Part shown: one piece after another, positions 10,615 to 21,290 of the stretch
How the letters are laid out: every line of letters begins with the position of its first letter
Numbering within the stretch: the stretch's first letter is position 1
NCBI GenBank assembly: GCA_029237695.1
Contig: CM055273.1
Location: 62,237,968 to 62,301,967, forward strand
Length of the DNA stretch: 64,000 nt
DNA from: Conchocele bisecta
Lineage: Eukaryota; Mollusca; Bivalvia; Lucinida; Thyasiridae
Direction of reading: 5' to 3'
Program-made: the position numbers and the translations under genes
The notes under the pieces: generated by a model
Seen by the model: the letters and a program-made list of their open reading frames with translations, nothing else
The model's database searches: none
What the model was told of the DNA's origin: nothing

Positions 10615-13600
10615 TAACAAGAGCTGTAGGAGAACAGCATAGCTCGACTACGAGGGTTGTCGATGTACACATAGCTTGACAAACAAGGTGGCCGCGGCCT
10701 GCATAAAAACCTTAACCAAGGTTGACTAAAAACCTTAACGAAGGGAAATTAAGTAAGTAATTCAAGGTTAAATGTAGGTGAATGTCAGATATAGGTCAGG
10801 GGTTATTGATGTACATCACTAGGAGATGAAGTTTTCCAAGTATGGTTACTGTAGGCCCAGGAATATTCCATATACAAGCTTGACTAAAAACCTTAACCAA
10901 GGGGAAATAAGAAAGTAATCCAAGGATAAAAGTAGGTCAAGGTCAAATATAGGTCAGGGATTATTGATGTACATTACTAGGAGATGAAGTTGTCCAAGTA
11001 TGGTTGGTGTAGGGCCAGGAGTATTGCATCTACAAGATTGACTAAAAACCTTAACCAAGGAGAATTAAGTAAGTAAATCAAGAGGAAATGTAGGTCAAGG
11101 TCAACTATAGATCAGGGGTTATTGATGTACATCGCTATGAGAAAAGGTTGTCCAAGTATGGTGTTAGTATGCACAATAGTATTCCATGTACAAGCTTGAC
11201 TAAAAACCTTAACCAAGGGGAATTAACTAAGTAATTCAAAGTTAAATGTAGGTCAAGGTCAAATATAGGTCAGTGGTTGCTGATGTACATCACTAGGAGA
11301 TGAAGTTGTCCAAGTATGGTGGGTGTAGGGCCAGGAATATTCCATATACAAGCTAGACTAAAAACTTTAAACAAGGGGAATTAACTAAGTAATTGAAGAG
11401 GAAATGTAGGTCAATGTCAAATATAGATCAGGGGTTATTGGTGTACATCCCTATGAGAAAAGGTTGTCCAAGTATGGTGTCTGTATGCACACTAGTATTC
11501 CATGTACAAGCTTAACTAAAAACCTTAACCAAGGTTGACTAAAAACCTTAACCAAGGGGAATTAACTATGTAATTCAAGGTTAAATGTAGGTCAAGGTCA
11601 AATATAGGTCAGGGGTTGTTGATGTACATCACTAGGAGATGAAGTTGTCCATGTATGGTGGGTGTAGGGCCAGGAATATTCCATATACAAGCTTGACTAA
11701 CAACCTTAACCAAGGGGAATTAACTAAGTAATTCAAGAGGAAATGTAGGTCAAGGCCAAATACAGATCAGGGGTTATTGATGTACATCCCTATGAGAAAA
11801 GGTTGTCCAAGTATGGTGTCTGTATAAACAATAGTATTCCATGTACAAGCTTGACTAAAAACATTAACCAAGGTTGACTAAAAACCTTAACCAAGGGGAA
11901 TTAACTAAGTAATTCAAGGTTAAATGTAGGTGAAGGCCAAATATAGGTCAGTGGTTGTTGATGTACATCACTAGGAGATGAAGTTGTCCAAGTATGGTGG
12001 GTGTAGGGCCAGGAATATTCCATATACAAGCTTGACTAAAAACCGTAACCAAGGGGAATTAACTAAGTAATTCAAGAGGAAATGTAGGTCAAGGTCAAAT
12101 ATAGATCAGGGGTTATTGATGTACATCCCTATGAGAAAAGGTTGTCCAAGTATGGTGTCTGTATGCACATAGTATTCCATGTACAAGCTTGACTAAAAAC
12201 CTTAACCAAGGTTGACTAAAAACCTTAACCAAGGGAATTAACTAGGTAATTCAAGGTTAAATGTAGGTCAAGGTCAAATATAGGTCAGGGGTTGTTGATG
12301 TACATCACTAGGAGATGAAGTTGTCCAAGTATGGTGGGTGTAGGGCCAGGAGTATTCCATATACAAGCTTGACTAAAAACCTTAACCAAGGGGAATTAAC
12401 TAAGTAATTGAAGAGGAAATGTAGGTCAAGGTCAAATATAGATCAGGGTTATTGATGTACATCCCTATGAGAAAAAGGTTGTCCAAGTATGGTGTCTGTA
12501 TGCACACTAGTATTCATGTACAAGCTTGACTAAAAACCTTAACCAAGGTTGACTAAAAACCTTAACCAAGGGGAATTAACTAAGTAATTCAAGGTTAAAT
12601 GTAGGTGAAGGTCAAATATAGGTCAGTGGTTGTTGATGTACATCACTAGGAGATGAAGTTGTCCAAGTATGGTGGGTGTAGGGCCAGGAATATTCCATAT
12701 ACAAGCTTGACTAAAAACCTTAACCAAGGGGAATTAACTAAGTAATTCAAGAGGAAATGTAGGTCAAGGTCAAATATAGATCAGGGGTTATTGATGTACA
12801 TCCATATGAGAAAAGGTTGTCCAAGTATGGTGTCTGTATGCACAATAGTATTCCATGAATAGGGCCAGGAATATTCCATATACAAGCTTGACTAAAAACC
12901 TTAACAAGGGAATTAAGTAAGTAATTCAGAGGAAAGTAGGTCAAGGGTTATTGATGTACATCCCTATGAGAAAAGGTTGTCCAAGTATGGTGTCTGTATG
13001 CACACTAGTATTCCATGTACAAGCTTGACTAAAAACCTTAACCAAGGTTGAATAAAAACCTTAACCAAGGGGAATATTCTAAGTAATTCAAGAGGAAATG
13101 TAGGTCAAGGTCAAATATAGATCAGGGGTTATTGATGTACATCCCTATGAGAAAAGGTTGTCCAAGTATGGTGTACTGTATGCACACTAGTATTCCATGT
13201 ACAAGCTTGACTAAAAACCTTAACCAAGGTTGACTAAAAACCTTAACCAAGGGGAATTAACTAAGTAATTCAAGGTTAAATGTAGGTGAAGGTCAAATAT
13301 AGGTCAGTGGTTGTTGATGTACATCACTAGGAGATGAAGTTGTCCAAGTATGGTGGGTGTAGGGCCAGGAATATTCCATATACAAGCTTGACTAAAAACC
13401 TTAACCAAGGGGAATTAACTAAGTAATTCAAGAGGAAATGTAGGTCAAGGTCAAATATAGATCAGGGGTTATTGATGTACATCCATATGAGAAAAGGTTG
13501 TCCAAGTATGGTGTCTGTATGCACAATAGTATTCCATGAATAGGGCCAGGAATATTCCATATACAAGCTTGACTAAAAACCTTAACCAAGGGGAATTAAG

Positions 13601-13990
13601 TAAGTAATTCAAGAGGAAATGTAGGTCAAGGGTTATTGATGTACATCCCTATGAGAAAAGGTTGTCCAAGTATGGTGTCTGTATGCACACTAGTATTCCA
13701 TGTACAAGCTTGACTAAAAACCTTAACCAAGGTTGAATAAAAACCTTAACCAAGGGGAATATTCTAAGTAATTCAAGAGGAAATGTAGGTCAAGGTCAAA
13801 TATAGATCAGGGGTTATTGATGTACATCACTAGGAGATGAAGTTGTGCAAGTATGGTGGGTGTAGGGCCAGTAGTATTCCATATACAAGGTTGACTAAAA
13901 ACCTTAACCAAGGCGTGACGGTGACGCCGACGCCGATGCCGGGGTGACAACATAAGCTCTACTTATTCTTCGAATAGTCAAGCTAAAAAT
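10615..13990 (+). mobile_element. Tandem-core (pearl/Helentron-like) element with about 20 core units
   Basis: The 5' end carries ACAAGAGCTGTAGGAGAACA with a GCTGT...ACAGC dyad, then TAGCTCGACTA. The body is about 20 units. From about 11504 two types alternate with spacings of about 157 and 181 bases. One has GGTGGGTGTAGGGCCAGG, the other GGTGTCTGTATGCACA; the longer spacing comes from a duplicated TTGACTAAAAACCTTAACC. All units share TACAAGCTTGACTAAAAACC. The 3' end has a GACGGTGACGCCGACGCC tract, then a region ending TAGTCAAGCTA, which is complementary to the 5' motif at 10 of 11 bases. It lies wholly within the intron between the exons at 9229 and 14222. Confidence 0.85.
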
Positions 13991-14221
13991 GAAAAATATA
14001 TACAGAAACTAGGATTTTTTTTTATTGTAAATGACATCGAAAGTTGAAGAAATTCGCATAGAAATCAAATCCTCATTTGGTCTGAAAATTTTGTTGACTT
14101 TCGACATCATTTACAGAAACCATCGTGAATTTTGTTAATATTTTATATTTTTCATGAGATAGTGCACCTTTTTTAAGGTACAAAATCCCTTGGCTTGCAT
14201 CACATGACATGAGCTACATAC

Positions 14222-14455
14222 CTTGGTCGGCGAAGTGTTTCTCGCAGTCACTTTCGTCCATGCTATCGTGCTCCGCACTCTCCGTCTCCTGGCTGATGGG
14301 GGGCAGCGACGAATCGGACAGGTCTGCGGTGTCCGCCGCGATCGTGTCCATGCTCTCCATGCTCTCCATGCTCTCCGTGCTCTCACGCTTCATCGACTTC
14401 ATCAGGATGTATGTGCACCGCAGCGACAGTTCTAGTGCGTCCATCCAACATTTCC
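14222..14455 (-). CDS. OSBPL8: OSBPL8 exon, PH C-terminal helix and acidic linker
   Basis: 234 bases: two bases of a split codon, 77 codons, one base of the next split codon. Acceptor TATCACCAG, donor GTATGT. The first part, KCWMDALELSLRCTYILMKS, is the C-terminal alpha helix of the PH domain. The rest is an acidic, serine-rich linker that includes the short repeat STESMESMESMD, coded by nearly identical 9-base units at about 14346-14382. It is followed by DLSDSSLPPIS and ESAEHDSMDESDCEKH. Linkers of this type in ORP8 proteins are disordered. A proline shortly after DSSL could mark a phosphorylation site, but that is inference. Confidence 0.95.
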
Positions 14456-14592
14456 CTGGTGATAATTTAGACGTTTTGTAGTGATTTCTAGCTTTTATCA
14501 ATCAGGTAACCTGCCCTGTATTGACCGAAAAAGTGAAAGTGAATGGGTTTAACGTCACACGAACAGCTAAGGTCATATAGAGACGGGACCAC

Positions 14593-14842
14593 AGTTTAAC
14601 TCTTTCAACCCTAAGGAACTGGAATGGACTGTGATATGCTAATGTTCCGACCAATCCAATGGTCACAAAATGATTTTCAGATTCGTCCATTTATGAAAAG
14701 GGGGTGTTTTTGTTCTAAGAAATATTAAAATTACTTTCAAAAAGTGCAGATCCTGATGAGACGGCTCGTTACGAGCCGGCTCATCTGGATCTGCACTTTT
14801 TGCATAAACCACTATAGCGGGATTTCGGGTTCAAAGGGTTAA
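14593..14842. mobile_element. TTAA-flanked fold-back, family G (GAGCCGGCTCATC centre)
   Basis: TTTAACTCTTTCAACCCTAA to GGGTTCAAAGGGTTAA. The inner stem is AAGTGCAGATCCTGATGAG...CTCATCTGGATCTGCACTTT around GTTACGAGCC. Related copies or cores are 21041-21290, 32298-32517, 30127-30192 and 43741-43800. Confidence 0.8.
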
Positions 14843-14879
14843 AGTCTCATCGGACAGACCAGTGGGATGGAAATACTAG

Positions 14880-14975
14880 GAAAGTATTTTTGATGCCTAA
14901 GGCGAGGTTTGGAACCACAACCTTCGGATTGGAAGTCAGGTGTTCTAACCTCTAGGCCACAATCAATCCCTGTAT
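14880..14975 (-). repeat. tRNA-like sequence (probable SINE head), minus strand
   Basis: On the minus strand: GTGGCCTAGAGGTTAGAAC (A box), GACTTCCAATCCGAAGG, and TGTGGTTCCAAACCTCG (B box). At 14540-14580 the repeat body GTTTAACGTCACACGAACAG plus AAGGTCATATAGAGACGGG is also present. Confidence 0.5.
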
Positions 14976-15189
14976 TGACCGAACACGTATTGACTGATAA
15001 CATATTGTTGTATCAGGCATTGACCTGATAAAAACATCCGAGTTACAGCGAAGTGAAAAGTGACGTTCCCTTGGTCGGATGACGTCACGTGACGTTACCG
15101 AATGACGTCAGTGTAATTACGCAACGTAAACAAATCCGCGTTCTGTCCATAGATAACGATGCCATCTGTGGTCATTGCTTGCGGACAGT

Positions 15190-15386
15190 GCGATGTAACA
15201 ATAGTTGTCTGCTGTTGTGTTATATTTGATCTTCTTTCTCAATAAAAGCATGGTTTGACAGCACTTTAGAATCATTTCCATTGGAAATGATTCTAAAGTG
15301 TTGTCAAATCATTTTTTTATAAGAAAAATGGAAAATGAAAAATAAACCGCATACAACGAAAATTAATTCATCATTGTAAGGGTTAA
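15190..15386. mobile_element. Family E fold-back, left end degraded
   Basis: It has the central dyad at 15270-15292 and the right end TGTAAGGGTTAA; the left TTAACCC is lost. Confidence 0.75.
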
Positions 15387-15757
15387 CCCCAGGTGTGCAT
15401 CACAATAATATTCACTGTGAAGATATGAATCCTTAAGGATGAATTCATATTTTAACAGCAAATTCATCCTTAGGATATGCATGCCCACCCAAGCCGCAAC
15501 CCATATGTGGCTGTGACTGGACAAATGGGGCTTGTGGCATTTGTTGTCAGTCTAGCTCCTGGCTTGTTTATGCTGTTTGTCAGAAGCATAAAGGGGTTTC
15601 AGTGATGGAATGGCAAACAGTGCTGACATAGATACAAAGGCTGGCCTGGGTCTGCACTGGTCGCAAATGCCATAAGGCCCATGGCACAGCCACACAAATG
15701 AACCATTTTCCCATGATGTGTCACATGTAGGTGAATGGAGCCATGGTGAGACATTAC

Positions 15758-15842
15758 CTGCAGATTCTGAGGGGGCACGGAAGATGAGGTAGGAGTATGG
15801 AAGTGGTTGGACTATTGCACCAATTGTCTCCCCCTTCGGTCC
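15758..15842 (-). CDS. OSBPL8: OSBPL8 exon, PH domain
   Basis: 85 bases: 28 codons plus the first base of a split glycine codon. Acceptor ATTTCAG, donor GTAATG. The peptide is GPKGETIGAIVQPLPYSYLI followed by FRAPSESA, the beta strands just before the C-terminal helix of the PH domain. The split G joins to GG of the next exon to give glycine and continue as GKCWMDALE. Confidence 0.96.
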
Positions 15843-15905
15843 CTGAAATATATATTAATGGCATTCCAATGAAGATCAATAAAACAAAGTATTTTTTTGA
15901 AACCA

Positions 15906-16060
15906 AACTACAGCAAGTGAGTAGAGGCTCACGTATACCGGTGGCCGCCACATGGAACGACAAAACAAAAACATTAACACATCGAACGGACGTATGAATG
16001 GATGGAAATACCTAAACAAAATACCGCTCCACATACTTTATATGCCGGTGTATAATTACT
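15906..16060 (+). mobile_element. Short Helentron-like element (ATACC family), copy 2
   Basis: 5' CTACAGCAAGTGAGTAGAGG with dyad GTGAG...CTCAC, then GTATACCGGTGGCCGCC; then AACGGACGTATGAATGGATG, and 3' ATACCGCTCCACATAC...GCCGGTGTATAATTA. About 155 bases with no tandem core. Confidence 0.6.
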
Positions 16061-16238
16061 TAGAGGATCTTACAGGAGTGACCATTTAGTAGCTATTTTC
16101 AAACAAAATTACGTGTTGGCTGTTGTCATAAGAAACGAGGCAATGACATCAGCCAACACATAATTTGGTACACTGATTGTAGGTTGGAGTTGCTCTCCTT
16201 CAGCATAACATGCCGACTACAGTATACACCGACTGTAT

Positions 16239-16455
16239 ACAGTGGAACCTCTCTAAACCGGACACCAAGAAAACACCTGTGATCTTATTTTTTATGAGTC
16301 TCCTGATCATTTATCTCAGGTGATACTGTCTGTTTGTGATCGCATGGCACACAATTATGGCTCAGAATGATCAAATGCCGGATTTACAATGAAACCTCTC
16401 TAAGCCGGACACCCTGGGAACCTCCCAGTGTCCGGTTTAGAGAGGTTTCACTGTA
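16239..16455. mobile_element. Fold-back family K (CAGTGGAACCTCTCTAAACC)
   Basis: It carries CAGTGGAACCTCTCTAAACC, then CTCTAAGCCGGACACCCTGG with its complement TGTCCGGTTTAGAGAGG, ending TTTCACTGTA. Others are 23162-23235 and 31215-31285 with a following arm at 31480-31512. Confidence 0.75.
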
Positions 16456-16504
16456 GTTCATATATTGAATGTTTAATGATATAATTTCGAGCGGGCAATC
16501 TCAC

Positions 16505-16627
16505 CTTTGTCGCCCAAACAGATTGGTCGAGTGGATGGAAGAGCTTGAAGCAGAAGCCATCTTTCTTTGAGGGCCGTTCAATGAGGCGACACGTGTTGAG
16601 CAAAACTGTGCCCACCCAGGTGCTGCT
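16505..16627 (-). CDS. OSBPL8: OSBPL8 exon, middle of the PH domain
   Basis: 123 bases, 41 codons, phase 0 at both ends, acceptor TTCCAG, donor GTGAGA. The peptide contains WVGTVLLNTCRLIERPSKKD followed by GFCFKLFHPLDQSVWATK, the central beta strands of the ORP5/8 PH domain. The residues ERPSKKDGFCFKLFHP are almost invariant in the class, which makes this one of the strongest exons for gene identity. Confidence 0.97.
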
Positions 16628-16852
16628 CTGGAACACAGAAATTGGTTGCCAGCTAAAAAAGATTGGCAAATATTACCGTAGTTACTTAGGATCAGTAATT
16701 GATACTCAATATTTGGCTAGAGACGAGGGAGGCAGTATGGAAAATCATGCTATAGTTTCAAAATTGTTGTATTCATTCAGATTTTGATTTCATGTTGAAA
16801 TGCAATACATGTATTGCTATCCTTACATGTACATGTATGTTGTTTTCAAAAT

Positions 16853-17500
16853 ATACCGTAAAGATTCTAATAGACGCCCATGCTCTAATAGACGCCCACC
16901 CCCCACTTTTCACGTTGAAAATGACACATTTTTTGGCCGATTTTCACGAAATTAGTGCCTCCGAAATCGGAGCTAATTGTCCAAGTAGATTTTTTTTCTT
17001 TCCATTATTTCGAAAGCAACTTCCTTTCAAATCGGGGAAAAAACATAATTGCTACTTTCACTTTCAAAAGCGGAAGCGAAATTCAACCGTTTCCGGTGTC
17101 ACAGTAAATTCCTCATCAGCAGTAGCTATTTGCACGAACACAGGGTGATCAGAATTTACACGGTTACGGAGACGCCATTTTCAAAGCATCTCAAACCCGA
17201 CAGATCCGAAACGCTGACGAAACGTCCGTAGGCGTAAATCTGATCAGCATTAATGATTGACGCTGTCTTGATATACATTACCATTAAATTTAACATTTCT
17301 ACCGACTGTACCATAATGACCAGAGTGGGCCGAAACGTCTTGGCCCAAATGTTTATAAACTGACAGACAGTACAATCAAGTCTGGCGTTTGAGAGTAACG
17401 TCCCTTAGTTATGTTTTTGTTCAGATAGGAGAACATCGTATATTTTGTTATCATTTTCCCTTTGCTGAATAATCTTTACGGAAAGAACATTTTGTTGTTT
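16853..17500 (+). mobile_element. TACCGTAAAGATTC element, 3'-truncated copy
   Basis: It starts TACCGTAAAGATTCTAATAG and follows the copy at 23811 closely through CCAAATGTTTATAAACTGAC. It loses similarity at about 17480 before the right terminal repeat. It lies in the intron between the exons at 16505 and 19257. Confidence 0.75.
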
Positions 17501-17579
17501 AGCCTATTCAACAATATATACAGCGAGGCTGGGTCCCATATGTGCCCCTAAATATGTAAGGAAATAGAAGTTATAACAT

Positions 17580-17965
17580 ATTTCTCTGATGTTAAGTTTT
17601 GTAAAGAGACTAAGTATTTGACCTTGACCTTGGGATCAGCGGGGGTTGGACGGCCGTGGATTTGGCACAGAATGGTAGTAGAGCCTTACAGGAATGCATG
17701 TGTGAAATATTAAGCATTTTAGATGAAGTAAATAGAAGTTATAACATATTTCTCTGATGTTAAGATTAGTGACGGACAGACGGACGGACAGACGTTCTTA
17801 AAAATCGTGTTTATGTGTCTACGAGCCACATAATGCCCCTCTGAGTACTACGAAATAAGTCACATAAACCGATTTTAGCCACTTAAACCGTTTTTTTAAG
17901 TGGCTAATGTAACTAACCCTATCCTTTACTAAGTCCATCCCTGTGGGGGCTAGCCACATATCCCC
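17580..17965 (+). repeat. Tandem-core fragment and dispersed repeat (GTGGCTAAT)
   Basis: A core like that of the GATGCCCC family (TGACCTTGACCTTGGGATCA, GGATTTGGCACAGAATGG), then a GACGGACGGACAGACG tract, then sequence matching 2540-2700. Confidence 0.65.
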
Positions 17966-17997
17966 TATATATTGAGACAACCTGACTCCAGTATACG

Positions 17998-18026
17998 GGG
18001 GGGGGGGGGGGGGGGGGGGGGGGGGT

Positions 18027-18058
<32 letters not shown>
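17998..18058 (+). repeat. Poly-G run of about 60 bases
   Basis: About 60 consecutive G with a single T near 18026. It could fold into stacked G-quadruplexes. The length in the assembly may be unreliable. Confidence 0.9.
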
Positions 18059-18059
<1 letters not shown>

Positions 18060-18101
18060 ATAATGAGTCGTATCAGGATCTGAATTGCATGCTTCAGAAA
18101 A

Positions 18102-19205
18102 AAACAAGAGACGAGGCAAAGCCACGAAGGCCAGGTTTTCTTCCAGGCATAGACACTTGGTTAACAGATAATTGACTATTAATGTTATTATGACCACGAT
18201 TGAAAGTGACACTCTGTCAGTGGCCTAAGGTGGCAAAAGAAGCCAGTGTATGAGAAAATCTACATGCAGTTGCAGGCAGGCATGCATGTATTAGTAGTAC
18301 GAGTGAACACCTGTGCTGTCTGATGATTGTTGTCCAATTTAACAGTGAAAATGGAGATAAGGTGGTACCACAGGTTGAAGTAACGGACCGAGGTCTATAA
18401 ATACATTAAATATGCCTAAAAGCATCAATAAATGAAGAAAAAAAAAGCTAAACATTTGTTTTTACTCCGTCCATATAGACTCCATATGGAGTCTATATGG
18501 AGGGAGTAAAAAAAATAATTTTCTTTTCATTTATTGATGCTTTTAGGCATATTTAATGTTTTTATAGACCTCGGTCCGTTACTTCAACCTGTGGGTGGTA
18601 CTAGGTGGTACAGAAAGTGAGAAACGGATCTAAACGCAAAAAACTTAATGTTTAAAATTGCTAATTCAATTATGTGGAAAAAATAGGTCAATGTCAAAAA
18701 AAGGTCACATGTTGTATAGTGGTGTGTGGTGGTTCTAGGTGGTATAGTAAGTGAGAAACAGACTTAAAAGCGAAAACTTAACATTAAAATGGCTAAGTCG
18801 ATTATGCGGAAAGAATAGGTCAAGGTAGAAAAAAAAAGGTTACATGTTAGATAGTGGTATGTGGTGGAAACGCGTTGGTTATGAAGTTGTGCAAGTATGG
18901 TGGTTCTAGGTGGTACAGTAACAGAGAAACGGAAAACTTAACATTAAAAATGGCCAAGTCAATTACGCGGAAAAAATAGGTCAAGGTAAAAAACGGTCAC
19001 ATGTTGGATAGTGCTATATGGTGGGCTATTGTTCCTTATGAAGTTGTGTATGTATGGTGGTTCTAGGTGGTACAGTAACAGAGAAATGGACAAATACACA
19101 AAAACTTAACATTGGAATTGAACACCGCCGCCCGCCCACCCGCCATCTGCCCGCCCGCCTTTCGTCAAACCAATAGCCGGGATTTAAAAAACCTAAAAAC
19201 AAACG
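18102..19205 (+). mobile_element. Tandem-core Helentron-like element, family with GCCAGGTTTT ends (copy 1)
   Basis: The 5' end has ACAAGAGACGAGGCAAAGCC then GGCCAGGTTTT. The core contains tandem units of about 150-160 bases with AAAACTTAACATT and GGTGGTACAGTAAC. A CCGCCCGCCCACCCGCC tract follows, then a 3' end near AATAGCCGGGATT. A hAT-type MITE has inserted at 18369. The 3' end lies about 50 bases from the donor of the ORP exon at 19257. Confidence 0.75.
18369..18593. mobile_element. hAT-type MITE (CACAGGTTGAAG ends), copy 1
   Basis: 225-base fold-back. The ends are CACAGGTTGAAGTAACGGAC and its complement, continuing for about 40 bases, with a central TCCATATGGA dyad. It is flanked on both sides by GGTGGTAC (18361-18368 and 18594-18601). 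It is inserted into the core of the tandem-core element at 18102-19205. Confidence 0.85.
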
Positions 19206-19256
19206 GCCAAAAACACCCATCTTCTGATTGGCTGACATATATCACATGCTACTCAC

Positions 19257-19445
19257 TTTTTGTTTTTCACTTTTATATATGACCAGCAGTCCCGGCTTGA
19301 CGACACACCATAGTTTGGTCCAGCTCTTGAGAGTTCCGCGTATTTTCAGCCAGTCTGCGAGCACAATGACGGCGGGGTCAGTTAGCGTACTGAGTAGTTC
19401 TCGTGCCGCCTGCTTCTTCTGGGATCTGTAATTCTTTTTCTGTAC
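19257..19445 (-). CDS. OSBPL8: OSBPL8 exon, start of the PH domain
   Basis: 189 bases, 63 codons, phase 0 at both ends. The acceptor is ATTTGCAG and the donor GTGAGT. The peptide runs VQKKNYRSQKK, a helical ELLSTL stretch, then ADWLKIRGTLKSWTKLWCVV and LLVIYKSEKQK. The WLKIRG...KSWTKLWCVVKPG block is the first beta strands of the PH domain, and its basic residues are those expected to contact membrane phosphoinositides in this family. A 5' lysine/arginine-rich segment (KKNYRSQKK) precedes the domain, as in ORP5/8. Confidence 0.97.
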
Positions 19446-19475
19446 CTGCAAATGGAGTTTGTTACATATTTCGCT

Positions 19476-19876
19476 TTAACCCTTAGACCGCTACCGCTAT
19501 CTTAATTTTTTTGTCGTCTGCTGTTTATTTTATATTTTCCATTTTTATCATAAACTAGAAAATGTGTTCATAGAACACGGATGCCCCACATATCGCTTTG
19601 ATAATAAATGAGGCCAAATTTACCCGAGCGTTAAAGTTTTGAGACGGACGGACGGGACGGGACGGGACGGACGGACAAGGGTAACACTAAATGCCCCCTC
19701 CACTATCGTGGTGGGGCATACAAACATGCTTTGACAGCACCTTAGAATAATTTACAACATGCTTTGACAGCACTTCAGAATCATGTGCTGTCAAAACATG
19801 TTTTTATTGAGAAATAAGGCAAGATATAAAAGCAACAGCAGACAACAATTGTTGTGAGTAGCAGTCTAAGGGTTAA
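19476..19876. mobile_element. Family E fold-back, interrupted copy
   Basis: TTAACCCTTAGACCGCTACC to GCAGTCTAAGGGTTAA, split by the element at 19553-19732. The central part is partly duplicated (ACATGCTTTGACAGCAC occurs twice). Confidence 0.82.
19553..19732 (+). mobile_element. Short element (GATGCCCC family) inside a piggyBac-like MITE
   Basis: 5' ACTAGAAAATGTGTTCATAG then CGGATGCCCCACATATCGC; 3' GACGGACGGACGGGACGGGA, then AATGCCCCCTCC-ACTATC-GTGGTGGGGCATA. It splits the TTAA-flanked fold-back 19476-19876, whose halves continue on either side. It has almost no core, so it shows the minimal form of the family. Confidence 0.85.
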
Positions 19877-20170
19877 ATGCCATTCATTTCCCTGTCATAT
19901 TTTCTGTGGGTGATATTTTAACAAGCTGGCCAAAGTACAAATAACTACAGCAGGTAAAAGGCTGGTGGTTATTCTAGTTATCACAAACTTGCGAGATGGT
20001 TCAAATGATAGTAACATCATATACTTTATTGAGAAATAAACTAGAAAATCAGATTTGTTTTCAACAACAGTTAGTGTATCCTTGGACTTCAATGGTTATG
20101 TGAGAATTTCTCATTTCGACAGCTTCGAAATGTTGGGAGATTCCGGGAGATGTGGTTGTATGACACTTAC

Positions 20171-20266
20171 CTTGAGGGATTCTCTTTTTGACAGCTTGGA
20201 TGCATTGGGATTCAGCGAGTTTCCCGAAGATTTTTCCCCCACCGTCATCGACAATTTGGACTCGGA
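20171..20266 (-). CDS. OSBPL8: OSBPL8 exon, basic/serine linker before the PH domain
   Basis: 96 bases, 32 codons, phase 0 at both ends. The acceptor is CTACTTCAG and the donor GTAAGTG. The peptide starts SESKLSM and ends KLSKRESLK, closely resembling the SESKL...KKESLK stretch that precedes the PH domain in ORP8 proteins. It is rich in Ser, Lys and Asn and is probably unstructured. A truncated copy of a common fold-back repeat (20281-20699) lies immediately upstream, only about 15 bases from the acceptor. Confidence 0.92.
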
Positions 20267-20280
20267 CTGAAGTAGACATA

Positions 20281-20699
20281 TTTGGCTGTGACTGGAGAAA
20301 TGGGCCGTACGGGTTTTGCGACCAGTGTAGATCCAGATCAGCCTGTGCATCCGCAGTCTGATCAGGATCTACATGTTCACCATTCCATCAATGGAACACC
20401 TGTATTTTTTCTAATGTGCAGTATAGACACAGGTGGGAGACTCGGCCCAATAAATGGCTCATTTGAAAAACGTTACCCCACTCACCTATTTCCGTACACT
20501 ATACAGTATAGCTATTTTTACGGAAATTGGTGGGTGGAGTAACCGTTTACAGATGAGCCATTTATCGGGTCCTAGGTCCGAGTCTTCCACCTGTGAGTAT
20601 AGATTATTACCAGGACACATACAGGAGTGTGCTATTTGATCAGGAGCTACACTGGTCACAAATGCCATCAGCCCCATTTCTCCCGCTACAGCCACATAT
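20281..20699. mobile_element. Family F fold-back, interrupted copy
   Basis: GGCTGTGACTGGAGAAATGG at the left and CCATTTCTCCCGCTACAGCC at the right. A second dyad sits inside (AAATGGCTCATTTG...GATGAGCCATTTATCGGG, 20451-20570), which looks like an unrelated fold-back inserted in it. Confidence 0.7.
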
Positions 20700-20704
20700 A
20701 ACCA

Positions 20705-20907
20705 GAGGGCCGTTTCACAAAACTTTGTACGACTAAAATGTTCGAGAGTGCATATCTAGGATCGTCTGGAAATTTCAATTCATGGATTTACATTTATTGA
20801 GCACAGGCTGCAGCCTATGTTCATTAAATGTAAATCAAGTTTACAGACTATCATCATTTTGCACTTATGAACATTTCAGTGGTACAAAGTTTAGTGAAAT
20901 GGCCCCC
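20705..20907. mobile_element. Family B MITE
   Basis: AGGGCCGTTTCACAAAAC to AGTGAAATGGCCCCC. The right arm is shortened by about 40 bases. It is followed at once by a tRNA-like sequence at 20911-20980. Confidence 0.8.
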
Positions 20908-20910
20908 AGG

Positions 20911-20985
20911 TGACATGGCCAAGTGGATAAGGCATTCACCTCATAACAGGGAGGTCAAAGGTTCAAGCCCCCACTCAGGCTGATA
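20911..20985 (+). repeat. tRNA-like sequence (probable SINE head)
   Basis: TGACATGGCCAAGTGGATAAG (A box), CACCTCATAACAGG at the anticodon position, and AGGTTCAAGCCCCCACTC (B box). The acceptor arms do not pair well, so this is tRNA-derived and not a tRNA gene. The following 21290-21590 segment (AACAGCTAAGGTCATTTAAT) is a repeat shared with 50880-51090. Confidence 0.5.
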
Positions 20986-21040
20986 ATAATGGCTGGTTGA
21001 TCATGGCCAGTTGGTAAGTCGCTGGCTAGTAATACATGGT

Positions 21041-21290
21041 GTTAACCCTTTCAGCACCACAGGCCTGTATAGTTGTATAGCGGTATTGGCAAAAAGTGTA
21101 GATCCAGATGAGCCGGTCACGAGCCGTCTCATCAGGATCTGCACTTTTGCAAGTAATTTTCATAGTTTTAAGAACGAAAACACCCTCTTTTCATAAATGG
21201 ACTAGTCTGAAAATCATTTTTGTTGAATTGGTTGCAAAATTAACATATCAAGATCCATTCCAGTTACTCACATTATCACATATGACGATG
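21041..21290. mobile_element. Family G fold-back, copy 2
   Basis: GTTAACCCTTTCAGCACCAC, then AAAAAGTGTAGATCCAGATG and the complementary arm TCATCAGGATCTGCACTTTT. It continues to CACATTATCACATATGACGA; the right end is degraded. Confidence 0.7.

Noticed and set aside
14209..14481. Plus-strand frames of 70-90 codons with MLSMLSMLS and HALHALHA repeats
   Set aside because: They are antisense shadows of the acidic-linker exon 14222-14455.
20911..20985. A functional tRNA gene
   Set aside because: Pol III box-like words are present, but the acceptor and D arms do not pair; it fits a SINE head better.
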